Source: Acidobacteriota bacterium (lineage in GTDB: Bacteria; Acidobacteriota; CAIWXX01). From it: a stretch of DNA of 38,479 nucleotides. The notes under the pieces are model-generated. The model saw only the letters and a program-made list of their open reading frames with translations. It was not told the origin of the DNA and made no database searches. The translations under genes were made by a program, and so were the position numbers. Location of the stretch: NCBI GenBank assembly GCA_016191015.1, contig JACPPM010000233.1, forward strand, positions 1 through 38,479. The letters run 5' to 3'. Numbering within the stretch: the first letter of the stretch is position 1; the number at the start of each line of letters is the position of its first letter. Of the stretch, positions 18,359 to 27,582 are shown one piece after another.

Positions 18359-19576
18359 TCACTCGTATCGGAGCGAATCGATGGGATCGAGCTGAGAAGC
18401 TTTTCGGGCAGGATAGAGACCGAAGAAGATTCCCACGGCGGCGGAGAAGGCGAACGCTAGGGCGATCGAGGCGGGGGAGATCAGAGTGGGCCACTTGGCC
18501 ATTGCAGAGATCGCTCGCGCTCCCCCGATTCCCACAAGGATCCCGATCGATCCACCAAGCAGTGCCAGCACGACCGACTCGACGAGGAACTGACCCATGA
18601 TCTCGCGCGCGAGGGCGCCGACGGCCATCCTGATGCCGATCTCCCTCGTGCGTTCGGTAACGGATACCAGCATGATGTTCATCACTCCGATGCCGCCGAC
18701 GAGAAGCGACACACCCGCGATACTCGCCAGGAGCAAGGTCATCACCGACGATGTCGCGGCTGCCGTCGATGCCACATCCGACAGATTCCGGATGCTGAAG
18801 TCGTCCTCCTGATACAGCTGGATGCGATGACGCTGGCGCAACAGAGAGGTGACCTGTTCCGACGCGACGGCGGTGTCACTCTGGCTCACCGCGGACACGA
18901 AGATCATGTTCAGATGACTGATGCCAAGGACCTTCCGTTGCAGGGTCGTATATGGGATCACGATCGTGTCGTCCTGATCGGAACCCATGACCGACTGGCC
19001 TTTGGGCTCGAGCACGCCGGCGACGCGAAACGGCAGGTTCTTGATTCTCACGACCAGCCCCACGGGATCCTCGCTTCCAAACAGCTTGTCGGCAGCCGTC
19101 GCGCCCAAAACGCAGACGTTCGCCATTGCCGCGACGTCGCCGTAGCCGAAGGACTCGCCGGAACGAAAAGGCCAGTTGCGAATCTCGAAATACTCTGGTG
19201 TCGTCCCCTGAAGAGACGTGGACCAGTTCTGACTCTGGGAGACGGCCTGGGCCACCGAGCGCACACCGGGCGCCGACATGCGCACGGCGGGGCATTCCCG
19301 GGCGATTGCCTCGACGTCATCGATCGTCATCGTGCTCATGCTGCCCCACCCATGGCGCACCCCACCCTGCGTGGTCGTGCCAGGGAAGACCACGAGCAGA
19401 TTCGATCCCATGCTGGCAATCTGGTTTTGGACCGCGTACTTGGCCCCCTCGCCTATGGCCACCATCACGATCACCGCCGCAACCCCGATGATGATGCCGA
19501 GCATCGTCAGGCCTGATCGCATCTTGTTGCGCGCCAGCGCTCGGAGCGCCATCTGAAGCGTCGACAGGTCGATCAC
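18359..19576 (-). CDS. MacB-type ABC transporter permease
   Basis: 405 aa; FtsX/MacB_PCD features (MALRALARNKMRSGLTMLGIIIGVAAVIVMVAIGEGAK; GGIGVMNIMLVSVTERTREIGIRMAVGA). Confidence 0.93.
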   Translation of the reverse strand: MIDLSTLQMALRALARNKMRSGLTMLGIIIGVAAVIVMVAIGEGAKYAVQNQIASMGSNLLVVFPGTTTQGGVRHGWGSMSTMTIDDVEAIARECPAVRMSAPGVRSVAQAVSQSQNWSTSLQGTTPEYFEIRNWPFRSGESFGYGDVAAMANVCVLGATAADKLFGSEDPVGLVVRIKNLPFRVAGVLEPKGQSVMGSDQDDTIVIPYTTLQRKVLGISHLNMIFVSAVSQSDTAVASEQVTSLLRQRHRIQLYQEDDFSIRNLSDVASTAAATSSVMTLLLASIAGVSLLVGGIGVMNIMLVSVTERTREIGIRMAVGALAREIMGQFLVESVVLALLGGSIGILVGIGGARAISAMAKWPTLISPASIALAFAFSAAVGIFFGLYPARKASQLDPIDSLRYE

Positions 19577-20331
19577 GCCTGCTCCTCCTCATCTTCGGGC
19601 GGGAGCGCCCGCAGCACCTCGGCTGCCGAAGCACGCCGATCCACCGGCCTGTCGGCTTTGATGCGACCGTCGCGGAAGAGTACCTGACGTTGCGCGAACC
19701 GGGCGATGTCCTCTTCGTGCGTGATCAGCACGATCGTCATGCCCTCCTCGTCGCTGAGCCGCTGCAGGATCTCGATGATCTCCACTGATGTTCGCGAATC
19801 CAGATTGCCGGTCGGCTCATCGGCCAGGATCAATGTGGGCTTGTTGACGAGCGCCCGTGCGATGGCGATCCGCTGCTGCTGGCCGCCCGAGAGCTGGCTC
19901 GGGAAGTGGTGTGCGCGGTCGGCGAGGCCGACGGCGGCGAGCAGCGCGGTGGCGCGCGCCCGCCGTTCCTTGGCCGGGACGCGTGCGTAATGAAGAGGCA
20001 TCTCGACGTTCTCGAGGGCCGTGGTGCGCTGCAACAGATTGAACCCCTGAAACACGAACCCGATCCGCGTCTTCCGCACAACAGCCCGGTCGTTGGGGGT
20101 CAGCTCGCTGACATCCTGCCCATCGAGCTCGTATGATCCGCGTGTGGGCCGATCGAGGCAGCCGAGAATGTTCACGAAAGTGGACTTCCCGGAGCCTGAG
20201 GCACCCATGACCGCAACGAATTCGGCTCCGTGGATGTCGAGGGTCACGCCGCGCAAAGCGTGCACTACAGTGTCGCCGAGGTGATAGTCCTTCGAGAGGC
20301 TCCGAGTCCTCACGACGACGCGCCGGTCCAT
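19573..20331 (-). CDS. ABC transporter ATP-binding protein (LolD/MacB type)
   Basis: Walker [10 protein letters not shown], signature [15 protein letters not shown], Walker [13 protein letters not shown]. Confidence 0.95.
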   Translation of the reverse strand: MDRRVVVRTRSLSKDYHLGDTVVHALRGVTLDIHGAEFVAVMGASGSGKSTFVNILGCLDRPTRGSYELDGQDVSELTPNDRAVVRKTRIGFVFQGFNLLQRTTALENVEMPLHYARVPAKERRARATALLAAVGLADRAHHFPSQLSGGQQQRIAIARALVNKPTLILADEPTGNLDSRTSVEIIEILQRLSDEEGMTIVLITHEEDIARFAQRQVLFRDGRIKADRPVDRRASAAEVLRALPPEDEEEQA

Positions 20332-20349
20332 TCTTCCGCCCTGGTCCGG

Positions 20350-21549
20350 CTAGAACGGTCGTCCCATGCCGCCCATTCGTGGCATGTTCGGGATGGGCGA
20401 TGTCCCCGCCGACTCGACGACGACCTCGGATCCTTCCTTCAGCTCGCCGCCGATCAGCTCGCTGAAGACTCCGTCGGTGATGCCTGTCTTGACGGGAAGT
20501 TTTCTCAGCTTGTCATCCGACACGATCCAGACGGCTTGGCCACGTTCAGCGGGCGACATCCGGCCGTTCGCGAGGGCGTCGCTGGTTGGTGGCTTGAACC
20601 GAAGCGCCGCGTTGGACAACTTGAGTATGCCCTCTTTCCGCGCGGCCATGATGGCCACCGTCGCCGTCATGCCCGGCTTCAGTGTCAGATCACCGTTGCT
20701 GACATCGATGACACCATCGTAGGTGACGACATTCTGGATTGTGGAGGGTGAGTTTCGGATCTGTGTCAGGCGTCCCTGGAAACGCCTTCCCGGGTACGCG
20801 TCGACGGTGAAGGTCGCTTCCTGTCCCACCTGAATGCGGCCGACATCGGCCTCACTGATGTTCGCATGGACCTGCATGTGGGTGAGGTCGCCGGCTATGG
20901 TGAACAGGGTGGGGGCCTGGAGCGATGCCGCCACGGTCTGTCCCACGTCCACGTTGCGGGAGATCACGATTCCGTCGACCGGCGCAGTGATGACGGTGTG
21001 CGCGAGGTTGACGGTTGCGGAATTGAGGGCTGCTTCGGCTTGAGCGACCTGCGCCTCAGCCGCGCGCACATTCGCTCGGGCGCTTTCGACGGCGGTCTGC
21101 GCGGCCTCAAGGTCGCTCTCCGAGTTGAGCTCCTTCGCGCGGAGCTCCGTGGCCCTCTTCAGCGCCCTGGCCGTCTCGACCTCCGCGACCCGCATCTTCT
21201 CCGCGTTCGCCCTGCTGGTGGCCACATTGGCCCGCGCCTGCCCCACTTGCGCTTCGAAGAGAGCCGGATCGAGTCGCGCAACGACCTGCCCGCGACGTAC
21301 GACGCTGTTGAAATCCACAGAAAGTTCCTTGATCATTCCCGAGACCTGTGAGCCGACCTGCACGGTCACCAGGGCCGAGAGCGCCCCCGTCGCCGCCACC
21401 GTCGAGACGATCTCACCGCGCTCAATCCTGACTGTCCGGTAGCTCGGCTTCTTCTCCTTGCGCAGGAGTGTCGCACCGACGATCGCGGCGACGACCGCGA
21501 GTCCGACCACAACGATCAGTGTTCTCTTCACCAATGGCTGATACGACAA
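20350..21549 (-). CDS. MacA-like periplasmic adaptor subunit
   Basis: 399 aa; N-terminal TM, RIERGEIVSTVAATGALSALVTVQVGSQVSG, coiled-coil region, ITAPVDGIVISRNVDVGQTVA. Confidence 0.92.
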   Translation of the reverse strand: MSYQPLVKRTLIVVVGLAVVAAIVGATLLRKEKKPSYRTVRIERGEIVSTVAATGALSALVTVQVGSQVSGMIKELSVDFNSVVRRGQVVARLDPALFEAQVGQARANVATSRANAEKMRVAEVETARALKRATELRAKELNSESDLEAAQTAVESARANVRAAEAQVAQAEAALNSATVNLAHTVITAPVDGIVISRNVDVGQTVAASLQAPTLFTIAGDLTHMQVHANISEADVGRIQVGQEATFTVDAYPGRRFQGRLTQIRNSPSTIQNVVTYDGVIDVSNGDLTLKPGMTATVAIMAARKEGILKLSNAALRFKPPTSDALANGRMSPAERGQAVWIVSDDKLRKLPVKTGITDGVFSELIGGELKEGSEVVVESAGTSPIPNMPRMGGMGRPF

Positions 21550-21652
21550 ATGAGCCCGGAGGTTTCATCACGACCCGCGACGCGGCGGAGCCGTTCGCCG
21601 TGCCCATCAGCACGATACATACTCACGGCGAGGTCGCCGATGCTGTGGTAGC

Positions 21653-21670
21653 CGCAGGCTTCAGCCTGCG
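21653..21670. repeat. Short palindrome
   Basis: CGCAGGCT-TC-AGCCTGCG. Confidence 0.6.
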
Positions 21671-21872
21671 CCCGAGGCGATGGCGCGAAGTCGTGGGACG
21701 GGCGGCCACGCTGCCGTCGCGGGTGGTCCGGAGAGACTGAGGCGTCTGAGATCCGGAGTCCCGCAAGTCGTGCGTTGTCTTGCGCCGGTCCAGAACGCGG
21801 GATCGTGATTTGCTTTCAGCCGAGGAATTTGCGCGACTGAACGCTCAACATAACCGCGATCTCCCGGCCAGA

Positions 21873-22086
21873 GGCGCGCCCCGGAGGGGCGCCGCGGAGA
21901 TAGCCCAGGGCGCGAGCCCTCGGACTGACACGCACGATCGATGAGCCGATCCCGGAGGGACGGCTGAAAATACGCTCCCGGGATTGGCGACGCCTCAGTC
22001 GTCCCTCCGGGACTCCCCGTCCTCTTATCCACACCACCCCACCGATAAATCGGTGGGCTATCGTCATGCCGCCCCTCCGGGGCGCC
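21873..22086. mobile_element. Transposase-less element with paired ends related to the 24955-25604 IS200/REP-type unit
   Basis: Left GCGCCCCggaGGGGCGC...TAGCCCAGGGCGCGAGCCC...CCCGGAGGGACGGCTGA; right GTCGTCCCTCCGGGACTCC...CCCACCGATAAATCGGTGGGCTA...GCCCCTCCGGGGCGCC; same modules flank the transposase at 25056. Confidence 0.7.
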
Positions 22087-22292
22087 TGTGATCACGAATC
22101 CCGCCGGCGTTGCCAGCCTACTCCCGAAACCAGCACAGTTTTCCCTTCCTTGTTTTTTTTTCGTCTGTCGTACTATCCCATCACACCCGAGTTGAGGTGC
22201 GGACGAGATGACGTGGCTCTGACCGCTGCGATAGGCCCTCCCATGATTCGAGGGGAAAACACATTGATGGACTTTGCCAGATGGAGGACAAG

Positions 22293-23456
22293 ATGAAAGT
22301 CACGCCGTTGGTCATCCTGATTTTGGTTTCGACAGTCGCCAGGGCGCCAGCCCAATCCTGGGACCGGATGGGTAACCCGCCTGTACCTGTTACCCTGAAA
22401 CATCCCCCCACTTCGCCGCTTCGTCTCGGGACGGTCGCCTTCGGGCAAGTCCAGGGCGAGTGTTCGGACCAGATCATCGGCAACTTGACCGAGGCCTTCG
22501 TCGAGCAGAACGTTACGGTGATCGACCGGCAGAACCTCGAAGCTGCGCTGGCCGAGCACAAACTCAACTTTTCGGGGTACGTGGACCAGAGCACAGCCGT
22601 CCAGATGGGGAAGATGCTCGGTGCTGACGCCTTGTTTATCGTCAGGGTGTCCCGCTGCGCTGCGACGCCCCCCGAGTATCTCCACGGGCAGACCACCGGA
22701 TTTCTCGGCGGAGGCAGGCCTCTTTACATATCCAAGGTGAAAGGGTCAATCGTGGTCTCCTTTCAGACCGTGGACCTCAAGACGGGCCGCATCTTCCGCG
22801 CACGAACCATCAACGTCTCTCCCGTCAAGGAAAACAGGTCCGAGTCCGGGTATCCGGAGTCTCCGACCAGCTTCGAGGTGATCGACGACGGCGTCAGGCA
22901 GGTTACCGCCGAAATCCTCCACATGTTCATTCCGTGGACGGAAACGCGCGAGCTGCTGTTCTTCGACGACGGCGATTACAATCTGAAGACAGCTTACAAT
23001 CTGTTCAAGGTCGGCCAGATCGAGCAGGCACTCGAGGTGTCGAAGAAGAATCTCCAGACGTGCAAAGCTGACCCCAAGCACAAACCGAAGCACCTCCGCC
23101 ATGCTCTGCACAACGTTGCGATGTGCCTCTTCGCGCAGGACAAGTTCGACGAAGCGTCGCCGCTCTTCCAGGAGGCCCTGACCTACGAAGGCGGAGACGT
23201 TCAGACAGAAGCGATCGCGGAGTGCCAGAAGGCGGTCCAGCTTCGAGCTGGAATGGAGCAGTTCGAAGAAAAATTCCAGATGGGGGCAGGGACCGCCGCA
23301 GGCGCAGGCGAGACAGCACCGCCTCCGCCCCCTCCTGCGAAGGCCGGACTATCGGCTGAAGATCGTCTGAAGAAACTCGGTGATCTTTACAAGAAAGGTC
23401 TTATCTCGAAGACCGAATACGAAGCCAAGAAGGCAGAGATCCTGAAGGAGATGTGA
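22293..23456 (+). CDS. CsgG-like lipoprotein/secreted protein with C-terminal SHOCT-like domain
   Basis: Signal peptide; LTEAFVEQNVTVIDRQNLEAALAEHKLNFSGYVDQSTAVQMGKMLGADALFIVRVSR is CsgG-like; C-terminus DRLKKLGDLYKKGLISKTEYEAKKAEILKEM is SHOCT-like; GGAGG upstream of ATG 22293. Confidence 0.7.
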   Translation: MKVTPLVILILVSTVARAPAQSWDRMGNPPVPVTLKHPPTSPLRLGTVAFGQVQGECSDQIIGNLTEAFVEQNVTVIDRQNLEAALAEHKLNFSGYVDQSTAVQMGKMLGADALFIVRVSRCAATPPEYLHGQTTGFLGGGRPLYISKVKGSIVVSFQTVDLKTGRIFRARTINVSPVKENRSESGYPESPTSFEVIDDGVRQVTAEILHMFIPWTETRELLFFDDGDYNLKTAYNLFKVGQIEQALEVSKKNLQTCKADPKHKPKHLRHALHNVAMCLFAQDKFDEASPLFQEALTYEGGDVQTEAIAECQKAVQLRAGMEQFEEKFQMGAGTAAGAGETAPPPPPPAKAGLSAEDRLKKLGDLYKKGLISKTEYEAKKAEILKEM

Positions 23457-23466
23457 GGAGAGAACC

Positions 23467-24792
23467 ATGAGGTACTGGACTTTCGTTGCGACGGCAGTAG
23501 CAGTGCTGGCGATCGGCGCCCAGGAATTCGCGGCAGAGGCACCGTCCACAACCGAGCCACAGGATGCGAGCGCGGGTGCATGGGCCAAAGACATCGGTGA
23601 TCGTTATCTGGACGCCCATGTGCCGGATGACTCGGGCGGCTTTGTACTCGTCGGGTCGGACCAGCAGGTCATAGGAAGTGACGAAGACGGCTGGATTGTC
23701 AGGGTCGACGCCAACGGCAACCTGACCACACAGAAGCGCTTGGGCGGCCCCAATGGAGATGCCCTCCACTGTATCACTCAAACGTCCGACGGCGGGTGGA
23801 TCGCCGGGGGTTGGACGGAATCATACGGATCGCAGCACTGGGACGGTGACGGCTGGATCTGCAAGCTTGATTCGACACTGAAGGTCCAGTGGCAGAAGCG
23901 CTATCGGAGCACTAACAAGTATCGGAACGAGCGCGTGTTGGCGATCCTCGCAAGCTCGGATGGTGGCTATCTCGCATTGATGTTTGACGAATCTCCGTAC
24001 CTGATGAAGCTGGATTCGTCGGGGAGCGTCCTGTGGTACAAGGCATACGAAATTCCAACGTATGGTATAGGGTACGTGAAATCGAAGCTCGTCCAATTAA
24101 CCGACGGAGGGATCGCGGTCCTCGGCGGTGAGCCCTGGTACTCTTTTAATCGGGATGGATTTCTTTTCAAGGTCAATTCTGATGGTAATCTCCTCTGGAA
24201 TCACTGGATAGCGGGACGATCGAGCGAGGACGAGTCCGAGGAGCTACACGCATTGACGGCGACATCGGACGGAGGGGTTGTTGTCGGCGGGTACACGACA
24301 TCCTACTCGGATACCGGCGACGGATGGTTGTTCAAGTTCGATTCAGGCGGCAACCGCCTCTGGGAGTACCGCTACAAGGGATCCGATAGCTGGCTGTTCA
24401 CGGATGCCGAAGAGCTGCAGGACGGATCAATCATCCTCTCCGGCTCCTACTACTCCTGGGCAGGGGATACCCGGGTGGTTAAGGTATCAAGCACCGGAAA
24501 GCTGCTCTGGTACAAAAGGTACGACATGCTGGATTACTGGCCGGAGATCTCGATTACATCGGATGGCAGTTTCGCGATGCACAACGAGGAGGGCGATGAC
24601 GTGGTGAAATTCTCGTCCACAGGTGATCTGACGGCCGCGTGCAAGAGTACGAAGTGGAAGCTCAAGACCTACAAGACGACGGCCGCGATTTATGACCCGG
24701 ACATCACCGTGACGGACCAAAAGATGAAGAAGTTGAACATGAATGCGAAGATGTACGACACAACCGAGACGGTCACGAGCAACTGCCACTAG
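23467..24792 (+). CDS. Secreted beta-propeller-like repeat protein
   Basis: 441 aa, signal peptide, repeated SDGGWIAGG / TDGGIAVLGG / SDGGVVVGG plus GDGWL(F)KFDSxGxxLWxxRY motifs. Confidence 0.7.
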   Translation: MRYWTFVATAVAVLAIGAQEFAAEAPSTTEPQDASAGAWAKDIGDRYLDAHVPDDSGGFVLVGSDQQVIGSDEDGWIVRVDANGNLTTQKRLGGPNGDALHCITQTSDGGWIAGGWTESYGSQHWDGDGWICKLDSTLKVQWQKRYRSTNKYRNERVLAILASSDGGYLALMFDESPYLMKLDSSGSVLWYKAYEIPTYGIGYVKSKLVQLTDGGIAVLGGEPWYSFNRDGFLFKVNSDGNLLWNHWIAGRSSEDESEELHALTATSDGGVVVGGYTTSYSDTGDGWLFKFDSGGNRLWEYRYKGSDSWLFTDAEELQDGSIILSGSYYSWAGDTRVVKVSSTGKLLWYKRYDMLDYWPEISITSDGSFAMHNEEGDDVVKFSSTGDLTAACKSTKWKLKTYKTTAAIYDPDITVTDQKMKKLNMNAKMYDTTETVTSNCH

Positions 24793-24954
24793 TAGGCGAG
24801 AACGAGGCTCCCGTCGATACAGACCGTCCTCTACCTCCGGCTAGGCGCTGCCGCTCCGTCACGTAGCGGGCGAATTGTCAGGTGCCTCAGAGAAATCCCG
24901 CAGTTCACCGCCGGGGGTTGGAGTAACAGCGTTCGACTGCTGATCGCGGCTTCC

Positions 24955-25604
24955 GCCCCGGAGGGGCGAAGCGAAAGTAGCCCAGGGCGCCAGCCCTGGG
25001 ATAGAATCGCCGAGACGAAGGCAGTCCCGGAGGGACGGCTGAGGGAGTAACTGGCGTGTCGCATTCATATGTCAGCGGGCTCTTCCACGTGGCGTTCAGC
25101 ACGAAGGAGCGGCGCGCGATGATCGCCCCGGCTCTGAAAGAACGCCTCTTCCCTTACATGGGAGGGATCGCGCGGGAGAACGGGATAAAGGCGCTCGCAA
25201 TCGGCGGTACCGAAGACCATGTGCACATGCTCATCTCCTTGCCATCGACGATGGCGATTGCCAAGGCCGTTCAGCTGGTCAAGGCGGGGTCTGCCAAATG
25301 GGTGCACGAGGAGTTCCGCGAACACACCGGTTTCGCGTGGCAAGAGGGCTATGCCGCATTCAGCGTGAGCGTCAGCCACGTTGAGCCTCTTAAGAATTAC
25401 ATTGCCGAGCAGGTTGAGCATCACAAGAAGCGGACATTTGCCGAAGAGTTTCTCGCCTTGCTGGAAAAACATGGAATCGAATACGACCAAAGATACGTGT
25501 GGGGATGAGAGTCAGTCGTCCCTCCGGGACTCCCTTCTCAATACCGTTCCTGATACCCACCGATAAATCGGTGGGCTATTGTCATCGCGCCCCTCCGGGG
25601 CGCC
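24955..25604. mobile_element. IS200/IS605- or RAYT-type element with flanking palindromes
   Basis: Left CCCCGGAGGGGCG...TAGCCCAGGGCGCCAGCCCTGGG...CCCGGAGGGACGGCTGA; right GTCGTCCCTCCGGGACTCC...CCCACCGATAAATCGGTGGGCTA...GCCCCTCCGGGGCGCC around the transposase. Confidence 0.75.
25056..25508 (+). CDS. IS200-like / REP-associated tyrosine transposase
   Basis: 150 aa; HUH-type EDHVHMLISLP; WQEGYAAFSVSVSHVEPLKNYIAEQVEHHKKRTFAEEFLALLEKHGIEYDQRYVWG. Confidence 0.93.
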   Translation: MSHSYVSGLFHVAFSTKERRAMIAPALKERLFPYMGGIARENGIKALAIGGTEDHVHMLISLPSTMAIAKAVQLVKAGSAKWVHEEFREHTGFAWQEGYAAFSVSVSHVEPLKNYIAEQVEHHKKRTFAEEFLALLEKHGIEYDQRYVWG

Positions 25605-25654
25605 CGACGCGGCATACCGAAGGATGCCCTCGCGACTGACCATCCGCAACTACA

Positions 25655-26106
25655 CACCACAGAGACACGGAGAGCACGGAGCTCCAAGGATGGAATCAAG
25701 TGATGGGATTGACGGTTGAGCCATCGACGATTGGTTCATTGACCGGAACGGGACAATGCCGTCGCTTCGGAAATGACTCAATGAAACAATGGCGCAATGA
25801 TTCAATTCCACGCGTCTCTGTGGTGAAGCGAGTGGTCCTCGGTGCACACTACCTGAGTAGTTACAAGACCACGTAGCTACTCAGGTTCTCTGAATGACGC
25901 CACGGAGCGGCAGTCCGACGATAGTCGGCTTGTTTGTCGGTGGTATTCCACTGCACAACATCGAGAGAGATCAGACAAGAAAACCCCGGAGACACGGACG
26001 GCACAGAGAAACGCGGAGATGACACCTCAACGGAGTGTCGCCTTTCGCAGAAACGTTCGCGAGGCCGCCGGAGGGCGAGGCTCCGTGGACCGCCGTGCTC
26101 TCCGTG
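25655..26106. repeat. Noncoding region with inverted repeats CACCACAGAGAC / CACGGAGAGCACGG
   Basis: CACCACAGAGAC (25655-25666) inverted at 25814-25825; CACGGAGAGCACGG (25666-25679) inverted at 26093-26106. Confidence 0.6.
25851..25886. repeat. Hairpin-forming inverted repeat
   Basis: ACCTGAGTAGTTAC-AAGACCAC-GTAGCTACTCAGGT: 14-bp stem with one T.G pair. Confidence 0.75.
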
Positions 26107-26240
26107 CCTCGGTGATAAGTGGTGACGAAACGATAGGCGTGGGACAAAGCCTGTCGTTACTGTTCTCGGTTGGTCGCCATGCTGACGTGTGCCGGCTGGA
26201 GCACGGACTGTGAAGGCATTGTCGGCAGGATTGGTGGTGA

Positions 26241-26360
26241 CAGGCGCCCCGGATGGGCGCGGCGACAATAGCCCAGGGCGCGAGCCTTGGGACTGACACG
26301 CGCGATCGATGAGCCAGTCCCGGAGGGACGGCTGAAAAACGCTCCCGGGATTGGCGACGC
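26241..26360. repeat. Solo (single-ended) copy of the IS200/REP-type flanking repeat
   Basis: GGCGCCCCGGATGGGCGC...ATAGCCCAGGGCGCGAGCC...GACTGACACGCGCGATCGATGAGCCAGTCCCGGAGGGACGGCTGAAAA...CGCTCCCGGGATTGGCGACGC closely matches the left half of 21873-22086. Confidence 0.7.
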
Positions 26361-26365
26361 ACCCG

Positions 26366-26393
26366 TTGACAAACCGCGCGGATGGATTAGAGT
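26366..26393 (+). promoter_or_regulatory. Candidate sigma70 promoter for the riboswitch/btu operon
   Basis: TTGACA (26366-26371) - 16 bp - TAGAGT (26388-26393). Confidence 0.5.
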
Positions 26394-26449
26394 AAGAGCC
26401 TCACGACATGATGGAGGCAATCGGCAAGACGAAATCATACTGACGATCG

Positions 26450-26605
26450 ATGCTCCCGGTGAACGGGAAGGCCGTTAGAGCGGCCGCTGCCCCGCAACTG
26501 TGAGCGGTGATGAAAACCGGAGTGATGTTTGCCACTGCCCGCGAAAACGCGGGTGGGAAGGCCCGGCGAGTAAAGTGAACCGCGAGCCAGGAGACCGGCC
26601 GGGAG
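26450..26605 (+). ncRNA. Cobalamin (AdoCbl) riboswitch
   Basis: GGTGAACGGGAAGGCC...CCCCGCAACTGTGAGCGG...TTGCCACTG...GGGTGGGAAGGCCC...GAGCCAGGAGACCGGCC conserved blocks upstream of a btuF-like gene. Confidence 0.92.
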
Positions 26606-26641
26606 GAGCAACAAAAATCCCTCGAGGGAGGGGGAGATAAT

Positions 26642-26675
26642 GCCCAACCCGAGAGGGTTGGGCTTTTTCTTTTTC
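26642..26675 (+). terminator. Intrinsic terminator downstream of the cobalamin aptamer (expression platform)
   Basis: GCCCAACCC-GAGA-GGGTTGGGC followed by TTTTTCTTTTTC. Confidence 0.88.
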
Positions 26676-26679
26676 TACG

Positions 26680-27582
26680 ATGGAGGCCACGAGGGTGGAC
26701 GCCAGAGCGCAGGGTATCGTGCGATCGATGGGGATCGTGTGTGTGATCCTTGTCCTGAGTCAGGGGGTTGCTGGTGCAGCGGCGAGCGCGCTGGCGATTC
26801 GCGACCAGACCGGGCGGATGGTGACTCTCGGAGCACCCGCCCGCAGAGTCGTGTCGCTCGCCCCGAACATGACCGAGATGTTGTACGCGGTGGGGGCCAG
26901 TGCCGTCGGTGACACGACTGCGTGCGACTATCCTGACGCGGCGCGTCAACTCCCCAAGGTCGGCGGGATGGACCCCGACTACGAGTCTATCGCCGGCCTC
27001 CGCCCCGACCTCATCCTCGCCACCACCTCCGGCAATCGCATGGAAGCGGTCGACTATCTCCGCACCCTTGGCTACCCCGTCTACACTTCGGACCCGGCCA
27101 GCGTCGACGCCGTTCTGGCGGCGATGGTCGACGTTGGGATTCTCACAGGCCGTCGCGACACGGCCGAGACGGCAGTGTCTGCAATCAGGGAGAAGCTGAA
27201 GGCCGCGCCACCTGCTCACGCAACCCCCGACCGCCCTCGAGTCCTGTGCCTCATCTGGCCCGAACCGATCATGACGGTGGGTGGCGACACGTTTGTCCAC
27301 GACCTCATCGAGCGGGCCGGGGGCTTGAGCTCCACCGCGTCTCTTCCTCATGGCTGGCCGATTCTCGATCGCGAATCGTTCCTGATGCTGAAGCCGGACG
27401 TGATCGTGCTGGCGGCGGCAGCTGGGCGAATGAACAGGGAATCGCTTCCTCGCAGCTTGCTCGACCTCACAGGCTCGACTCCCGTCGCGTTCGTCGATGA
27501 GAACCTTTTACTTCGCCCGGGGCCGCGGGTCGGAGATGCTGTCGTGCGGTTGAGGGAAATTCTTGCCGGAGCACGTCCATGA
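26680..27582 (+). CDS. btuF: Cobalamin ABC transporter substrate-binding protein
   Basis: RRVVSLAPNMTEMLYAVGASAVGDTTACDYPDAARQLPKVGGMDPDYESIAGLRPDLIL; downstream of B12 riboswitch; start may be internal (Met at about 26728). Confidence 0.88.
   Translation: MEATRVDARAQGIVRSMGIVCVILVLSQGVAGAAASALAIRDQTGRMVTLGAPARRVVSLAPNMTEMLYAVGASAVGDTTACDYPDAARQLPKVGGMDPDYESIAGLRPDLILATTSGNRMEAVDYLRTLGYPVYTSDPASVDAVLAAMVDVGILTGRRDTAETAVSAIREKLKAAPPAHATPDRPRVLCLIWPEPIMTVGGDTFVHDLIERAGGLSSTASLPHGWPILDRESFLMLKPDVIVLAAAAGRMNRESLPRSLLDLTGSTPVAFVDENLLLRPGPRVGDAVVRLREILAGARP

Noticed and set aside
22025-22033. Perfect DnaA-box match TTATCCACA
   Set aside because: A single 9-mer is expected by chance at this scale (about 0.3 per window), lies inside a mobile repeat, and no box cluster, dnaA or dnaN is present
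22155-22163. T9 homopolymer upstream of the CsgG-like gene as a phase-variation tract
   Set aside because: About 130 bp upstream of the start with no promoter elements framing it; insufficient support
21653-26360. Possible CRISPR array from clustered palindromic repeats
   Set aside because: Repeats are not regularly spaced, have no unique similar-length spacers and no cas genes; they fit an IS200/REP-type family
26027-26362. 111-aa minus-strand ORF ...RVSVPRLAPWAIVAAPIRGACHHQS
   Set aside because: Spurious translation of the repeat element; the same peptide-like pattern appears at the other repeat copies
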